DNA of 37,419 nucleotides. Origin: a virus. Location of the stretch: the IMG/VR virus record IMGVR_UViG_3300010392_000074, positions 1 through 37,419 of that record; one strand, 5' to 3'. Below are positions 1-7,657 of this stretch, one piece after another (positions within the stretch are counted from its first letter, which is position 1; the number at the start of each line of letters is the position of its first letter). Both the position numbers and the translations under genes were made by a program. Below the pieces are notes generated by a model that did no database searches, was not told the DNA's origin, and saw only the letters and a program-made list of their open reading frames with translations.

Positions 1-64
1 AACACGGGTAAGCGTGCGACATTTGTTCTCGTTTCCCTATGGATTATTGGATGGTCGTTTGCGG
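1..64. repeat. Terminal direct repeat, left copy
   Basis: This 64-base segment is identical to the last 64 bases of the window (37356-37419). Joining the ends restores an open reading frame that both ends interrupt. The simplest reading is a circular assembly written with an overlap. A true short terminal repeat is possible but less likely, because the repeat falls inside a gene. Confidence 0.95.
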
Positions 65-114
65 AGTTTGGTTGTGGCATCGGAAAAATGTTTCAACGGA
101 AGATCAAGAAATGA
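1..114 (+). CDS. Small membrane protein, C-terminal part (gene split by the window ends)
   Basis: The reading frame starting at base 1 continues the gene that begins at 37311. On the circle the product is 52 residues. A hydrophobic stretch of about 20 residues (about 21-42, with VLVSLWIIGW at its core) is followed by a basic tail ending RKIKK, so a single membrane span is likely. The stop TGA (112-114) overlaps the ATG at 111. The function is unknown. Position among tiny early-type genes suggests a host-takeover or envelope-acting peptide, but that is inference. Confidence 0.6.
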   Translation, partial: NTGKRATFVLVSLWIIGWSFAEFGCGIGKMFQRKIKK

Positions 115-152
115 GCGAAATCGAAAAAGCATTTGAGGAGTGGTGGGTATGA
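111..152 (+). CDS. Possible 13-residue minicistron
   Basis: ATG at 111 overlaps the upstream TGA, and the frame runs 13 codons (MSEIEKAFEEWWV) to a TGA at 150-152, which overlaps the ATG at 149. Both junctions have the ATGA form used throughout this operon, so translational coupling is plausible. The acidic-aromatic ending resembles the beginning of longer phage proteins, so it may be the remnant of a truncated gene. It is too short to judge by coding statistics. Confidence 0.3.
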   Translation: MSEIEKAFEEWWV

Positions 153-385
153 GTGATCTAGTTTGCAGGTGGCGAGTGACGGGACCATTCAGGGGGCAAT
201 CTAAATCAGATTGCGGGTGGGAGGCAGGGTCAGCTGACTTTGATACGTATAAGTTTTGTCCAAGTTGTGGCAAACCTGTTCGGTATGCTCAGAGCGGCAT
301 TGAAGGCTATTTTAGCAAACTAGACAAACCAACTCCCCCAGAATTCGCCCAGCTACTGGATAACCACTTCGATGAACTCACATAA
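149..385 (+). CDS. Small zinc-ribbon-like protein
   Basis: This 78-residue protein starts at ATG 149, the start that overlaps the preceding TGA; a GTG at 140 in the same frame is less likely. It has a CRW motif near residue 6, a single cysteine about 16 residues later, and CPSCGK near residue 38. The same spacing pattern occurs in the C-terminal half of the protein at 37042-37314, so the two may be paralogous. The function is unknown; small zinc ribbons in phages often bind host proteins or nucleic acid. Its 3' end overlaps the next gene by 14 bases. Confidence 0.6.
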   Translation: MSDLVCRWRVTGPFRGQSKSDCGWEAGSADFDTYKFCPSCGKPVRYAQSGIEGYFSKLDKPTPPEFAQLLDNHFDELT

Positions 386-668
386 CAAAGCTCCAACACC
401 AGAACAGATCGAGCAAAACAACCAGGCCAGGGCGGCTATTTACAAAGATCAAAGTGAGATGAGAACTAAAATCGAAAAAGTCACATGTGACCTGTGCGCC
501 AAGACAGCTAATGTAACGACTCCAGGAACCGACCCGAATGAATGGGTTGGTTTTTGGTACGTCGACCCGCGCGGGATGGGCGATGTGGAATATCAGGTGT
601 GCGACGGATGCGCCAAATCCATTTCAGCCCGATATGCCGAGATCCATGCCCCAAAGAATGACGAGTAA
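372..668 (+). CDS. Hypothetical zinc-finger protein
   Basis: The product is 98 residues. After a polar, possibly helical N-terminus, two CxxC pairs (CDLC near residue 39 and CDGC near residue 76) bracket an aromatic-rich segment (WVGFWYV). This is the layout of a four-cysteine zinc ribbon. It starts inside the end of the upstream gene, consistent with coupled translation. No specific family is recognised. It belongs to the cluster of short cysteine-paired proteins spanning the window ends. Confidence 0.6.
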   Translation: MNSHNKAPTPEQIEQNNQARAAIYKDQSEMRTKIEKVTCDLCAKTANVTTPGTDPNEWVGFWYVDPRGMGDVEYQVCDGCAKSISARYAEIHAPKNDE

Positions 669-698
669 TTACTAGGACATTATGAGTAAAAAAGGATT

Positions 699-1112
699 AT
701 GAAAAGCCAAAGACGCTTCGTTAAAATGTTCAAGCCTCAGTTCGCTGCTAAGGTTCGAGCAGGGACCAAGCGGCAAACGATCAGGCCGATCCCCAAGCGT
801 ATGCCATCGGAGGGAAATACAATCGACTGTCGGCAATGGGAGGGCTTGCCCTACAGGTCAAAGCACATCAAAATCGGAGAGTTCACAATTTCAAAAGTCA
901 GATTCGTCACGGTGAGCACTCGGATGGTGAGTTTTAAAGAAACAGAATCAGGGGACGAGTGGGCGACGGGCGTTGGTTTCCATCTCGAAAGATTCGCGCA
1001 GGCTGATGGGTTTGGCTCTTGGGAAGAGATGGTTGATTGGTTTCGGAGGGAGCATGGCGAGCTGCCGTTCAAAGGTCTGTTGATAGGATGGGATTGGAAA
1101 AAAGAATTATGA
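699..1112 (+). CDS. ASCH/PUA-like domain protein
   Basis: The 137-residue product begins with a basic segment containing MFKPQFAAKVRAGTKRQTIR (residues 10-29). This resembles the start of phage ASCH-domain proteins, where a residue pattern around K-x-x-T-x-R lines an RNA- or nucleotide-binding groove. A later WEEMVDWF helix and the ending LLIGWDW also fit that family. ASCH is a PUA-related fold associated with RNA binding or modified-nucleoside handling; no catalytic role can be assigned here. The stop overlaps the ATG of the methyltransferase gene (1109). Confidence 0.6.
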   Translation: MKSQRRFVKMFKPQFAAKVRAGTKRQTIRPIPKRMPSEGNTIDCRQWEGLPYRSKHIKIGEFTISKVRFVTVSTRMVSFKETESGDEWATGVGFHLERFAQADGFGSWEEMVDWFRREHGELPFKGLLIGWDWKKEL

Positions 1113-2326
1113 AAATACACTGCGCTCACACGAAACTCGTTGACCCTGGGGCCTTGGTTTCAAACCCCAAGAACCCAAACGATCACACAGACGAGCAGAT
1201 CGAGATTCTAGCCAAAGTGATCAGATTCAACGGATGGCGGAGCCCGATCACAGTTTCTAAAAGGTCAGGATTTATCGTTTGTGGCCATGGAAGGCTGGCG
1301 GCAGCTAAGCTCGCAGGGTGTGAAGAGGTTCCGGTTGACGAGCAGGAGTTCGAAAACGAGGCGGCAGAACATGCCCACTTGATGGCGGACAATTTCATTC
1401 ACGACATGGCCGAAATGAACAAAGGCAAGACAAGGGATCTGGCCCTTGAAATTCAACCGTTCATCGACCTTGAGCTTGCAGGAATCAATGAAAAGCTGGA
1501 AATCAAGTTGGGACTGGATGCTCCTGAAAAGAGCGACGTCGACGCTGAGCCTAAGCTCGACCAAATAAAGGAACTCCAAGCCAAGTGGAAGACCGAACGA
1601 GGACAGCGTTGGAGTCTGGGGCCGCATTCGCTTTTCTGCGGGGACTCGACAAGCGCCGAGGATGTAAGCAAGCTCCTGGGCGCAGCCAAGCCAAATCTGA
1701 TGGTGACGGATCCGCCTTATGGGGTGAACTATGACCCTGGTTGGAGGGAAAAACATGGGGCAAAATCCCTTGGCAAGGTTTCGAACGACGATCGGGCGGA
1801 CTGGACTGAAGCCTGGCAATTGTTCCCAGGTGCGATCGCTTACGTGTGGCACGGGGCGCTTCACGCTGGCGTTGTTATGGACTCACTTGGAAGAGCCGGG
1901 TTTGCTCCTCGATCTCAGATTATTTGGGTGAAGCAGCATTTCGCTTTTTCTCGAGGCGACTATCACTGGCAGCACGAGCCTTGCTGGTATGTGGTAAGAG
2001 GAACAGGTCAATGGGCGGGAGACCGAAAGCAAACAACGGTTTGGCAAATTGATAACCACAACGCATTTGGTGGAGGGGAGAAGGAAACAAAGAAGACTCC
2101 GCACTCAACTCAAAAACCGATCGAATGCATGAAGCGACCGATCGAAAACAACTCGAACGAAGGCCAGGCAGTCTATGACCCGTTTCTTGGATCCGGAACG
2201 ACGCTGATGGCAGCTGTACAATCAGGGCGCATCTGTTACGGCATGGAACTGGACCCTGGTTACGTTGCGGTCATCCTCGAAAGATATTTTGACGCGACAG
2301 GTGAGAATCCTAAGTTGAATACATGA
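1109..2326 (+). CDS. ParB-like domain fused to N4/N6 DNA methyltransferase
   Basis: A 405-residue fusion. Residues about 9-100 form a ParB/Srx-type domain, with NPKNPNDH, then NGWRSPI and a GFIVCGHGRLAAAKLAG box. Residues about 165-400 are an amino-methyltransferase of the N4/N6 family. Catalytic DPPY is at 201-204 and the SAM-binding FLGSG at about 359-363. DPPY precedes the SAM motif, which is the beta-type order. ATG 1109 is chosen because it overlaps the preceding stop and because the ParB domain begins just after it; the longer upstream frame is a shadow of the ASCH gene. Such fusions are common in phages and probably methylate the genome against restriction. The target site cannot be read from sequence. 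Confidence 0.9.
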   Translation: MKIHCAHTKLVDPGALVSNPKNPNDHTDEQIEILAKVIRFNGWRSPITVSKRSGFIVCGHGRLAAAKLAGCEEVPVDEQEFENEAAEHAHLMADNFIHDMAEMNKGKTRDLALEIQPFIDLELAGINEKLEIKLGLDAPEKSDVDAEPKLDQIKELQAKWKTERGQRWSLGPHSLFCGDSTSAEDVSKLLGAAKPNLMVTDPPYGVNYDPGWREKHGAKSLGKVSNDDRADWTEAWQLFPGAIAYVWHGALHAGVVMDSLGRAGFAPRSQIIWVKQHFAFSRGDYHWQHEPCWYVVRGTGQWAGDRKQTTVWQIDNHNAFGGGEKETKKTPHSTQKPIECMKRPIENNSNEGQAVYDPFLGSGTTLMAAVQSGRICYGMELDPGYVAVILERYFDATGENPKLNT

Positions 2327-2751
2327 GCGGAAACAGTAATTCCGGCAGGAAGCCAACGAAATGGAACATGGCTCAAGTAAGAGCCATGGGTTCCTGCGGT
2401 GCTCCCTACGAGCACATGGCAACCTTTTTTGGCGTCTCCGAGCGAACCATTCGCAGGGAGATGAAAAAAGCTCCACGTGAAGGAAATTTTGTCCACGCCT
2501 ACAACGAGGGTTCAGCCGGACAGAATATTAAGATCCTGCAGCACGTCTATGCTCGGGCAATGAAGAATGACAAGGTGCTCATGTTCCTCCTGAAGTGCAA
2601 ATTTGGCTGGAGCGAGAAAATGCCAGAAGGCTCCCAGGACGTCACAATTCGCCACGTCGACGCAAGCGGGAAGCAGGTGGACGGAGTGCCGCTGCACCTG
2701 ATACCGTTCCCAGACAGGCCGAATCCTGGGCCGAAAACAAAAGAAGCGTAG
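2323..2751 (+). CDS. Probable small terminase subunit
   Basis: A 142-residue protein directly upstream of the large terminase. A helix-turn-helix-like stretch around residues 28-50 (APYEHMATFFGVSERTIRRE) fits the DNA-recognition domain of Mu gp27-type small terminases. Its ATG overlaps the methyltransferase stop. It ends with TAG at 2749-2751. After a single CGA codon the large terminase starts at TTG in the same frame, which is unusual. The assignment rests on the helix-turn-helix and on gene order. Confidence 0.7.
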   Translation: MSGNSNSGRKPTKWNMAQVRAMGSCGAPYEHMATFFGVSERTIRREMKKAPREGNFVHAYNEGSAGQNIKILQHVYARAMKNDKVLMFLLKCKFGWSEKMPEGSQDVTIRHVDASGKQVDGVPLHLIPFPDRPNPGPKTKEA

Positions 2752-2754
2752 CGA

Positions 2755-3999
2755 TTGCTAAAAGACAACACTGTCGACCTGCCAGCCTTCCATTCTGGCC
2801 AGCAGGAAATCTACGACCGGCAACGACGCCACAACGTCGTTGTTTGTGGTCGTCGTTTCGGGAAGTCGACCTTTGGCGGCATCCTGGGTTCTATGGCGCT
2901 CGGATACAGGGCGTCCTTCGGTTGGTTTGCTCCGACCTATAAATACCTCGAGCCTCAGTTCGAGGAGATGGCGACCTACTTCGACCGGTCTCCAACCTTT
3001 CAAGTCGATCGATCCTCCAAGAAAGTCTACCTCCGATCGGATAGAAGGGTTTCGATCGACTTTTGGTCCTGCGACAAGCCCGACCCTGGGCGAGGCTACA
3101 AATACCATGGAGTCGTCATTGATGAGGCCGGGATCATTCGAGACCTGAAAGCAAAGTGGGAGCAATCAATCCGACCGACCTTAACGGATTACAGGGGAGG
3201 CGCTTGGTTCCTTGGAACGCCAAAAGGGGCAGCTGGCTACTTCATGCAGCTGTTTGCAAAGGGGAAATCCTTAGACTCGGAAGACAATGAGTGGGCATCG
3301 TTCCGGAGAGGGACAATCCACAACCCGTTTATTGATCCGAACGAGATTGAGGCAGCAAGGCGGGAGCTTCCCGAGGACGTGTTCCGGCAGGAATACGAAG
3401 GAATACCAGCGGACGACGGTGGGAACCCGTTCGGCCTGGACGTGGTCCGGAGATACTACCGACCAGGCATGCTTGTTCGAGATCGGCAACCGTATGTTTT
3501 TGGCGTCGATCTTGCATCCAAACATGATTACACGTGGATAGTGGGATGCAATCGACAAGGGCAGGTTGTCGTCTCCGAGCGATTCCAGTTTGATTGGCCA
3601 ACAACGAAGCAGCGCATTTTGGAGGTATGCGGCAGGGTTCCAACCCTTGTGGACGAGACTGGAGTTGGCGATCCAGTGGTAGCGGATCTGATCGCAACTC
3701 GAGGCAATTTCGAAGGCTTCCGTTTTTCGGCAACGTCTAAGCAAATGATCATGATCGGGCTTCGAAACGACTTGCAGCTCGGGCAGATAGAGTACGACGA
3801 TGAGCGACTGAAATTGGAGCTCGAAGCCTTTTGCTATGAATTTAAAGAGGGACGAGTTATCTTCACGGCTCCAGAAGGCTTGCACGATGACGGAGTTTGT
3901 GCTTTGGCTTTGTGTCGACAATTAGTCCGCCAAGGGCCGATGAAAGGCGCATTAAGGGCATCCGATTTGATAACGAGAGCGAGAAGGCTTAGATCATGA
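2755..3999 (+). CDS. terL: Large terminase subunit (packaging ATPase/nuclease)
   Basis: A 414-residue motor protein that packages DNA into the prohead. The Walker A-like CGRRFGKST is at residues 31-39 and the Walker B VVIDEA at 120-125. Candidate nuclease acidic residues are D252 (FGVDLA), D300 (LVDETGVGD) and D378/D379 (HDDG), in the usual RNase H-fold order. Length and order match Mu gp28-like terminases. The start must lie before Walker A, and the only candidate after the in-frame TAG is TTG at 2755, so a TTG start or readthrough is needed. The stop overlaps the portal ATG. Confidence 0.92.
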   Translation: MLKDNTVDLPAFHSGQQEIYDRQRRHNVVVCGRRFGKSTFGGILGSMALGYRASFGWFAPTYKYLEPQFEEMATYFDRSPTFQVDRSSKKVYLRSDRRVSIDFWSCDKPDPGRGYKYHGVVIDEAGIIRDLKAKWEQSIRPTLTDYRGGAWFLGTPKGAAGYFMQLFAKGKSLDSEDNEWASFRRGTIHNPFIDPNEIEAARRELPEDVFRQEYEGIPADDGGNPFGLDVVRRYYRPGMLVRDRQPYVFGVDLASKHDYTWIVGCNRQGQVVVSERFQFDWPTTKQRILEVCGRVPTLVDETGVGDPVVADLIATRGNFEGFRFSATSKQMIMIGLRNDLQLGQIEYDDERLKLELEAFCYEFKEGRVIFTAPEGLHDDGVCALALCRQLVRQGPMKGALRASDLITRARRLRS

Positions 4000-5702
4000 A
4001 TTTTCTTAAACCATCCACATGGGGCGTATTTCAGGGGAACAAAGCGACATCTGAAAACGAACAGCCTGCGCCAAAAGCAAGCCCAGGAAGGACGTTTGCT
4101 CCCGATCGGCAGTGGGATCGATTCGGGACAATGGTTCAAGAGGAGATCGACCCGAGAACAGTCCAGAACATGCTGGAGGCTGCTCTTTCCGGCGACCCTG
4201 AATCCGCTCACCAGGTTTTCTGCAAGATGGAGGACACGTGGGATCGGCTCATGAAGAACATTCACGAGCTCAGGAATGCCGCTGCCCGTCAAACCTGGGC
4301 TGTTGAAGCTTACGCCGAAAAGGACGAGCAACCAACGGAGTCGGCTCTAGAGAAGGCGAGGCTAGTCGAGGACCTGCTCAAGAAAATGAAGTCCAACGTC
4401 GCTGCAAACAAGAATGGCATGAGAGGGATGCTTTACGATATCTCTGACGCAGTAGGGAAAGGGACAAGCGTTCAAGAGATCGATTGGGAGTTTAAAGACG
4501 GAGTTTGGGCCCCACAATCAACACGATGGGTGGACCCTCGTTATTATGGGCTAGACCCAAGAGGAACGCATCTCGGGTTGAGAAACCTTAAAGACGGGCT
4601 CGGTTGGAAACCTTTTCCTAAACACAAATTTGTCCTGGCTGCATTCAAGAACCGATCGGGTAACATGATGGGTTACGGGCTTTTTCGTGCTTTGGCTTGG
4701 TGGTGGGCTTGTGGGATCTTCTCGCGGCAATGGCTGGTCCGTTACGCTGAACTGTTCGGTATACCGTTTAGAGTTGCCAGGCACGACCCTGGAGCGGACG
4801 ACGACGAGAAGTGGGCGATCATGAATGCTCTAGAGGAAATGGGCAGTGCTGGCGTTGCGGTCGTCCCAAAAGGGACCGAGATTGACCTTTTAGAATCAAC
4901 CAAATCGGCATCTGAAAACCCTCAAAGCATTCTGCTGGACCGCAGGGACCGGTCTGCCGACATTCTAATTCTGGGGCAAACCCTCACGACAGACGTGGGT
5001 GATTCTGGGTCAAGAGCACTCGGGGACGTTCATCAATCCATCAGGATGGATAGATTGGTCGAGGTGACGGAATGGACATCGGACGTCGTAAACAGCAGCA
5101 TCATTCCTGCGATCTTGGATCTGAACTACGGGAACACAGATGAGTGCCCTAAGATGCGCCTTGAGGTTCCAGAATCAGGGTCGGCTTTGGAGAAGATTCA
5201 AAGGGACGAAATCTTCACGAGAATCGCTCCTATCGGCAAAAGCACATTCTACGCTCGTCACGGTGTCCCTGTTCCTGACAAGGACGAGGAAACGGTAGTT
5301 CAGCTGTCTCCACCTGCTCCAGACTTCACCGGAACCAGTGCAACGGAGAGTAGGATACTCCACTATTCTGCAGCGGGTGGAGGCGTTCCGCCTTCGGACA
5401 ACAAGCTTTTGGACTCTGCAATCTCAGATGTCCTTGGAGTGAATGCTGAATGGCTGGCACCCATTCGCCCTAAAATCGGGGCTCTATTCGCTCTGGCAGC
5501 AAAGGAGGAAACCACGGACAGCGAATTCCAAGCGGCACTAGAACGCTTGATTGACGAGGTCCCTGGAATGTTTGACGACCTCAATAAAGAGGCGCTTGCG
5601 AGCCATCTTGAAGCCATAGAAGGGGCTGCTGTAGTCAATGGCGTAGCGGAGCGGATCAAGAAAACGAAGGGTGCAGAGGCTATTCTTGAGGATTCTGAAT
5701 AA
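3996..5702 (+). CDS. Portal protein, DUF935 (Mu gp29-like)
   Basis: A 568-residue portal forming the ring through which DNA enters and leaves the capsid. The family core runs about 130-390, with the hallmark block from GIFSRQWLVRYAELFG (240-255) through PFRVARHDPGA. GQTLTTDVG followed by a conserved alternation of G, A, H and R is also DUF935-like. The C-terminal ~150 residues are acidic and variable, as in homologues. The ATG overlaps the terminase stop. The last 23 bases overlap the 3' end of a convergent - strand gene. Confidence 0.93.
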   Translation: MNFLKPSTWGVFQGNKATSENEQPAPKASPGRTFAPDRQWDRFGTMVQEEIDPRTVQNMLEAALSGDPESAHQVFCKMEDTWDRLMKNIHELRNAAARQTWAVEAYAEKDEQPTESALEKARLVEDLLKKMKSNVAANKNGMRGMLYDISDAVGKGTSVQEIDWEFKDGVWAPQSTRWVDPRYYGLDPRGTHLGLRNLKDGLGWKPFPKHKFVLAAFKNRSGNMMGYGLFRALAWWWACGIFSRQWLVRYAELFGIPFRVARHDPGADDDEKWAIMNALEEMGSAGVAVVPKGTEIDLLESTKSASENPQSILLDRRDRSADILILGQTLTTDVGDSGSRALGDVHQSIRMDRLVEVTEWTSDVVNSSIIPAILDLNYGNTDECPKMRLEVPESGSALEKIQRDEIFTRIAPIGKSTFYARHGVPVPDKDEETVVQLSPPAPDFTGTSATESRILHYSAAGGGVPPSDNKLLDSAISDVLGVNAEWLAPIRPKIGALFALAAKEETTDSEFQAALERLIDEVPGMFDDLNKEALASHLEAIEGAAVVNGVAERIKKTKGAEAILEDSE

Positions 5703-5895
5703 GGGCATTCAGGTTTCTGATTTCCCCTAGAGCCTCCTGAAGTTCATTGTAGACGCTCACCAGCATGTCGCCGTTCGATAGTCCATTGGACTGAGCTTCA
5801 GCTTCAAATGTCCTCTTGAATTCGGGCGGAACCCGGCAGCTCATGACTTGAGTTGATCGTGCGGGGCGACCGTTCTTCTTTGGTGTTTTAGGCAT
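5680..5895 (-). CDS. Ribbon-helix-helix-like regulator (only - strand gene)
   Basis: The 71-residue product starts at ATG 5893-5895; a TTG 54 bases upstream would extend it but is less likely. A basic N-terminus (KTPKKNGRPARS) leads into a beta strand TQVMSCRVP and two helices, the usual layout of a CopG/Arc-type ribbon-helix-helix DNA-binding domain. The C-terminal helix is leucine-rich. It converges on the portal gene and diverges from the gpG-like gene, so it faces a possible operator region at 5896-5981. It is probably a transcriptional regulator of the head operon or its own promoter. Confidence 0.6.
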   Translation of the reverse strand: MPKTPKKNGRPARSTQVMSCRVPPEFKRTFEAEAQSNGLSNGDMLVSVYNELQEALGEIRNLNALIQNPQE

Positions 5896-5912
5896 GTAAG
5901 ATGGGTTTTTAA

Positions 5913-5980
5913 TGTCATAAACCCCTCGAAACAAGCCTAGGATTGCCAAAAGTCATTCCTTACCCATTCCTGTAATGACA
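5913..5980. promoter_or_regulatory. Possible operator/promoter region between divergent genes
   Basis: Three similar half-sites lie in this spacer: TGTCAT at 5913-5918, AGTCATT at 5951-5957 and AATGACA at 5974-5980. The first two read as the complement of the third. The pair at 5951 and 5974 forms an inverted repeat around 16 bases. Ribbon-helix-helix proteins commonly bind paired short half-sites, and such a gene lies immediately to the left. No clear -35/-10 pair was found, so the promoter itself is unproven. Confidence 0.35.
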
Positions 5981-5999
5981 AGTGCGAATCAATGTCAAA

Positions 6000-6554
6000 A
6001 TGAATCAGGCACCGCTTTTGGAGTTAATCGAACTCCTGGATGAGCCTGAACTCGCGCTTCTCGGAGCTGGAAACGGTGTCAAAGCCCTTCTGCAGTCTCA
6101 CTACCGCGCGAAAAACCAGAAAGAGCCAAATAGGCTGGGCGGGAAGAGGCAGAACTTTTGGGCGGACGTCGCTCGATCCATTCGAGGTCCCGTAAGGGAG
6201 GGGCGCAAGGTCAAGGTTGAGATCACCCACGTCGCCATCCGCCAGAAGATTGAAGGCGGAACAATCAGAGCCAAACGTCACAAGCATCTAGCCATTCCTC
6301 TGCACCCAGAATCATACGGGAAGTTCGTCCGTCCCTTTGAAAGAGAGACCGGAATCGAGCTGTTTTTCGTAGAGATCAACGGAAACAAGTTTTTTGCCTC
6401 AACCGACAGCGGTCGGTTTGAGGTTTACTACCTACTGAAAGAGAAAGTCAAACAAGAGCCATGGCCAGGAAGCTTACCCGAAAACCGGGAAATCAATCAG
6501 GCAGCGCACGACGGAGCAGTCGAAGTGGTCCTGTCAGCTGTATCGGAGGCTTAG
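6000..6554 (+). CDS. Phage virion morphogenesis protein (Mu gpG-like)
   Basis: A 184-residue protein from ATG 6000; a GTG at 5982 would add six residues, and neither has a strong ribosome-binding site. Features resemble Mu-like virion morphogenesis/tail-completion proteins: an early NRLGGKRQNFWADVARSI segment, a central VEITHVAIRQKIEGGTI block and the AIPLHPESYG stretch. It lies between portal and protease genes as in Mu-type head clusters. Its end overlaps the protease gene by 94 bases in another frame, long for this genome. The role in joining head and tail is inferred from the family. Confidence 0.65.
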   Translation: MNQAPLLELIELLDEPELALLGAGNGVKALLQSHYRAKNQKEPNRLGGKRQNFWADVARSIRGPVREGRKVKVEITHVAIRQKIEGGTIRAKRHKHLAIPLHPESYGKFVRPFERETGIELFFVEINGNKFFASTDSGRFEVYYLLKEKVKQEPWPGSLPENREINQAAHDGAVEVVLSAVSEA

Positions 6555-7615
6555 GCTTAAGGATTCTCGCTACTGATGGCGAGGAACTCCAAGCCGAAGA
6601 CCTTCCTAAAAGTGTGCAATGGATGCCACCAGGGAGGCACGACATTCAGCCCAAGAACTCTGCCACAGGGAGAGGCGTCAAGCTGACGGTCGACGTTGGC
6701 CCTGCCCTTGTGGACCGGCTGAACGCTCAGGCCGAGGAGATCCGGAAAAAGGGGCACGACCCTTTCATTGACTTCAATCACAACGAGGACGCTGGAGCTG
6801 CCGGCCACATCGAAAGCTTTTACTGGGCTGGGTCAGATCCGCAGAAGGGCGGAATCAGAGCACTCGTTAAGTGGACATCTAAAGGGGCGAAGGCCCTTCA
6901 AGGACGAGAATTTACACGTTTTTCTCCCTGCTTCGCGGCTGATCGTGGCGGGAGTGTCACGGGCTTATCCACAGCAAATCTTGGTGGGCTCACAAATCGG
7001 CCAGCGTTCGCGGAGAACGAGCGCATCGTACAAGCAGAAGAAAGAGAACTGAACATGGATCCTGAAGAAATCAAAGAGATCGTGGCCTCCGCTGTTAGAG
7101 ATACGCTTCCAGCGCTCGTAGCAACCGAGGTCAAAACCGCACTCAAAGAACATCGAGCATCTGAGGGTGAATCAACACCAAAACCTGCTGACGAGAAGCA
7201 GGGCATGGATGACGATGATGAGGAGAAAAAGGAACTGAAGGCCAAGCTTGCCAAGTTCGAATCTGCTGAGGCAGAGCGAACCAAAGCTCGAGTGGACCAG
7301 ATCGTCGCGACAGCAGCGCAGCGCGGAATTGTCGCCCCTAGGGATGAGAAGGCAATTGCAGCCTTTCGTGTGAAGGCTGAGGCAGCTCCAGACCTGGCAG
7401 AGCAGCTTCTTGCAACCGAATCAGGATCCCCTTTCAGGGCTTCCGGATCGATCACGCCTGACGACCAGCCAAACCGAGGAGGTCAACCGCTGGTAGCAAC
7501 CGCAGACCAGATTGAGCAAAAAATTGCCAAATACGCTGCGGAACACAACGTCGACACCGAGACGGCCTACCTGGCCTGCGCTCAAGAAAGTCCAGCACTC
7601 TTCGCGGGACTCTAA
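6461..7615 (+). CDS. Head maturation protease and scaffold (Mu I-like)
   Basis: A 384-residue protein of the Mu gpI type: a protease in the N-terminal half and an acidic coiled-coil scaffold in the C-terminal half. PFIDFNHNEDAGAAG (101-115) holds the family's conserved H and D residues. ESFYWAGSDPQKGGIRALVKW (118-138) and FTRFSPCFAAD follow the usual order. Residues ~205-290 are highly charged, with a coiled-coil EEKKELKAKLAKFESAEAE. The first ~25 residues are basic and lie in the overlap with the upstream gene, so the true start could be later. An internal ATG at 7055 could give free scaffold. Confidence 0.88.
   Translation: MARKLTRKPGNQSGSARRSSRSGPVSCIGGLGLRILATDGEELQAEDLPKSVQWMPPGRHDIQPKNSATGRGVKLTVDVGPALVDRLNAQAEEIRKKGHDPFIDFNHNEDAGAAGHIESFYWAGSDPQKGGIRALVKWTSKGAKALQGREFTRFSPCFAADRGGSVTGLSTANLGGLTNRPAFAENERIVQAEERELNMDPEEIKEIVASAVRDTLPALVATEVKTALKEHRASEGESTPKPADEKQGMDDDDEEKKELKAKLAKFESAEAERTKARVDQIVATAAQRGIVAPRDEKAIAAFRVKAEAAPDLAEQLLATESGSPFRASGSITPDDQPNRGGQPLVATADQIEQKIAKYAAEHNVDTETAYLACAQESPALFAGL
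7055..7615 (+). CDS. Possible nested scaffold product within the protease gene
   Basis: An in-frame ATG at codon 199 (MDPEEIKEIV) follows a purine-rich stretch (AGAAGAAAGAGAA) that could act as a ribosome-binding site. Initiation here would give a 186-residue acidic, helical protein equal to the scaffold domain alone. In phage Mu, lambda and others, nested in-frame scaffolds are made exactly this way. The internal start is inferred, not proven. Confidence 0.45.
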   Translation: MDPEEIKEIVASAVRDTLPALVATEVKTALKEHRASEGESTPKPADEKQGMDDDDEEKKELKAKLAKFESAEAERTKARVDQIVATAAQRGIVAPRDEKAIAAFRVKAEAAPDLAEQLLATESGSPFRASGSITPDDQPNRGGQPLVATADQIEQKIAKYAAEHNVDTETAYLACAQESPALFAGL

Positions 7616-7657
7616 TTTCGGGCTGAAACCCACAAACAGAAAAGAAAAACAACGATC

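Noticed and set aside
1265-1864. 199-codon - strand frame inside the ParB-methyltransferase gene
   Set aside because: It lies wholly within a gene with clear motifs, has no recognisable domain, and no operon on that strand.
2749-2751. Genome-wide recoding of TAG
   Set aside because: TAG ends several unrelated genes here (for example 13427, 16953, 17348, 26808), so it works as a stop.
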